The notes beneath the pieces were generated by a model, which worked only from the letters and a program-made list of their open reading frames with translations, was not told the DNA's origin and did not search any database. Shown one piece after another: positions 62,148 through 64,000 of a stretch of DNA of 64,000 bases. Source of the stretch: Sphingomonas yabuuchiae (lineage in GTDB: Bacteria > Pseudomonadota > Alphaproteobacteria > Sphingomonadales > Sphingomonadaceae). Every line of letters starts with the position of its first letter. Position 1 is the stretch's first letter. Where the stretch lies: NCBI RefSeq assembly GCF_001477495.1, contig NZ_LDTF01000029.1, forward strand, positions 1-64,000. The letters run 5' to 3'. The translations under genes and the position numbers were made by a program.

Positions 62148-64000
62148 TCAGCGCGAGCGGATCGTCACCCGGCCCAGCAGGCCGCTATCGATATTGCCCA
62201 TCCCCGCGACGATCAGCGCGATGGTCCGCTTGCCCGCACCCGAAGGCAGGGTGGCCGTCATCGGGCCGGGCTTGGGATCGCGTTTCTCCGCGACCAGCTG
62301 CCCATCGACCCACAGGCTCGCCATGCCGCCGACCGAGGCCAGCCGCAGTTCGCCGCCCCGTGCCGCGACCGCCCGCCGGGGCGTGACGACCGCGCGATAG
62401 ACGCGCCAGCCCGCTGCCTCCGCCGGGGTGGGAGTCCCGGCCTGGACGAAGGCCCAGCCATTATTGTCGCTGGCGGCGGGCGCGAGATCGGGCGACGGCC
62501 TGGTCGGAAGCAGCGGCGAGCGCCGCCATTCGCGCACGTCCATGTCGCCGTTCATCACCGCGACCTGCGCACGCGGCGTCACGCCCAGCCGGTCGAGCTT
62601 CAGCGTCGCGGACTTCAGCCCGTCCGCCGTCGCACGAATGGTGATCCGCCCGCGCCCGATATCGGGCCGCACGATCATCTGCGCGAGGCCATTGAAAAGC
62701 GATCGCTGGTTGCCTTTTTCAGGCTCATGGCTGTTGGGATCGCCATTGCCGACCCCGATGATCGCGCCGCCCTCGATGGCGAAGCGGGTCATCAGATTGG
62801 CGGTCGGGACGTGGCGCCCCTTCGCATCCACGGCATCGATCGTGATCGCCTGCGCGTCCTCGGTATCGCCCGCCATCACGGTCCGCGCCGGGGTCAGCCG
62901 AAGGGCGACCGGCACTCCGACCGTCTCATGCGCGGCGCGCGCGACTTCGCGACCGCCGCGATAGGCGATCGCCTCGATCCGGCCCGGCGCGTACGGCACG
63001 GTCCACTCATTGCCCATCAGCCGGTCGACCGCCGCCTCGCCCACCGTCTTGCCGTTCAGCCGCAGGACGACACGCTCGGCATTGGACAGGACCATGACCT
63101 TGGTCGGCTTGCCTTCGCGCCCCGGCCAGCTCCAGTGCGGCGCGATGGCGACCACCGGCTGGTCATCGACCCAGGCGGCGCGGTGGATGTCGAAGGCGGT
63201 CTTGGGAAAGCCGCACAAATCCATGATCCCGAAGAAGCTGGCGATGGTCGGCCATTCATAGGGCGTCGGCTCGCCATGATAGTCGAAGCCGGTCCACACG
63301 AAGCCGCCCGCCACAAAGGCCCGCTCGGCAATCTTCTTCCACGCACCACGATGCGTGTCGCCCCAGCTCGCCGCCTCGACGTCATAGCTCGACGCGATGT
63401 GGCGGGCCGGATCGCTCTCGAACGCACCGCGCGTCATGAAGGCGCTGGTGTCCTCGGAGCTCGTCATCGGCTTGGCCGGGTTCAGCTGATGGTAGCGGTC
63501 GTAGTCGCCCTGATAATAATTGAACCCGGTAACATCGACGACCTGCGCGACGTTGATCGGATTGAAGAAGGCCCCGTTCATCGCCGCCGTCACCGGACGG
63601 CTGTCGTCCAGCGCCCGGACCCAATGCGCCATGCGCTTGACCATCTCGACGCCCGCGGGCGTGCCCTGCATCGGTTCCTCGTTGAAGACCGACCACAGGA
63701 TGACGCTCGGGTGGTTGCGGTCGCGCCGGACCAGCCATTCCAGCTGCGCACGATATTCGGGCGCCGGATTGAACTGCCGATTCTCGTTCATCACGAGGAA
63801 GCCGAGCCGGTCGCACCAGTCGAGCAGTTCGGGCGTCGGCGCATTGTGGCTGGAGCGGATGGCGTTGCAGCCCATCGCCTTCAGCCGCTCGAGCCGCCAG
63901 CCGAGCAGCGCATCGGGGATCGCGGTGCCGACGCCCGCATGATCCTGATGCAGGCAGACGCCCTTCAGCTTGACGGGGCGGTCGTTGAGGAAAAAGCCGT
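62148..64000 (-). CDS. Glycoside hydrolase family 2 (beta-galactosidase-like), 5' end outside window
   Basis: At least 617 residues in frame to the window edge; the visible part begins within the barrel domain (GFFLNDRPVKLKGVCLHQDH). NRxxHP-like RRDRNHPSVILWSVFNEEPM carries the acid/base Glu (NEEP), and MTSSEDTSAFM is the expected nucleophile region. C-terminal to the barrel are beta domains of the DUF4982/invasin-type (PGRIEAIAYRGGREVARAAHE) and a final jelly-roll (about the last 130 residues). The missing start and N-terminal sugar-binding domain lie beyond position 64000. It is immediately upstream of the PTS genes, which suggests that the PTS imports its product. Confidence 0.9.
   Translation of the reverse strand, partial: GFFLNDRPVKLKGVCLHQDHAGVGTAIPDALLGWRLERLKAMGCNAIRSSHNAPTPELLDWCDRLGFLVMNENRQFNPAPEYRAQLEWLVRRDRNHPSVILWSVFNEEPMQGTPAGVEMVKRMAHWVRALDDSRPVTAAMNGAFFNPINVAQVVDVTGFNYYQGDYDRYHQLNPAKPMTSSEDTSAFMTRGAFESDPARHIASSYDVEAASWGDTHRGAWKKIAERAFVAGGFVWTGFDYHGEPTPYEWPTIASFFGIMDLCGFPKTAFDIHRAAWVDDQPVVAIAPHWSWPGREGKPTKVMVLSNAERVVLRLNGKTVGEAAVDRLMGNEWTVPYAPGRIEAIAYRGGREVARAAHETVGVPVALRLTPARTVMAGDTEDAQAITIDAVDAKGRHVPTANLMTRFAIEGGAIIGVGNGDPNSHEPEKGNQRSLFNGLAQMIVRPDIGRGRITIRATADGLKSATLKLDRLGVTPRAQVAVMNGDMDVREWRRSPLLPTRPSPDLAPAASDNNGWAFVQAGTPTPAEAAGWRVYRAVVTPRRAVAARGGELRLASVGGMASLWVDGQLVAEKRDPKPGPMTATLPSGAGKRTIALIVAGMGNIDSGLLGRVTIRSR

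Overview
The window looks like the end of a draft contig from a GC-rich alphaproteobacterium of the Sphingomonas type. The evidence is the sphingomonad gene order (nuoA-N followed by birA, coaX, rnj and a DUF1467 gene; zapA next to 6S RNA and 5-formyl-THF cyclo-ligase; gap and pgk around a MOSC gene), the maltose locus built on a TonB-dependent receptor, frequent TTG/GTG starts, and intergenic hairpin repeats. Positions 1-73 are not genomic: they match the Illumina Nextera P5/i5 adapter with errors, so the first gene is cut by the assembly.

Layout. 74-3806: a truncated nucleotidyltransferase-like gene and an HPt-like gene on the minus strand, divergent from a large membrane coiled-coil protein. 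3916-23250: an almost unbroken minus-strand run read from nuoA down to a VOC protein. It holds all 13 adjacent complex I genes (nuoA-nuoN with separate nuoC and nuoD), then birA, coaX, rnj, DUF1467, a WYL regulator and a VOC protein. 23445-26547: suhB, efp, an M23 peptidase with a tiny coupled partner, and thiE. 26650-30976: a glycolytic block (gap, MOSC, pgk, class I fba) with a MazF/PemK-type toxin-antitoxin pair sitting between pgk and fba. 31168-33012: a short coiled-coil gene, zapA, probable 6S RNA, 5-formyl-THF cyclo-ligase, DUF2842 and two identical tRNA-Asp genes. 33070-39794: AI-2E transporter, a 58-residue protein, acyl-CoA thioesterase, a double TetR regulator, an EF-hand protein and an OmpR-type two-component system.

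39815-52372 is a maltose/maltodextrin/starch utilisation locus: LacI regulator and inner-membrane MFS transporter on one side, and on the other TonB-dependent receptor, flavin-dependent halogenase-like protein, secreted GH13 amylase, GH13 alpha-glucosidase and GH97 alpha-glucosidase, with coding junctions that overlap almost throughout. 52520-57818: M3 peptidase, Crp/Fnr regulator with a small partner, DUF475 membrane protein and an IclR regulator. 57940-64000: a sugar phosphotransferase system reduced to two polypeptides (IIA-HPr-EI fusion and IIC-IIB with a second degenerate IIB) behind a GH2 glycosidase that runs off the window.

No insertion sequence, prophage, integrase, CRISPR array or rRNA was seen. 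The points most worth a second look are the halogenase in the sugar operon, the toxin-antitoxin pair in front of fba, paired TGACGTTTAYGTCA sites near the thioesterase, an HPt-like protein without its histidine, a histidine-rich insert in NuoL, and a cysteine-less duplicate IIB domain.
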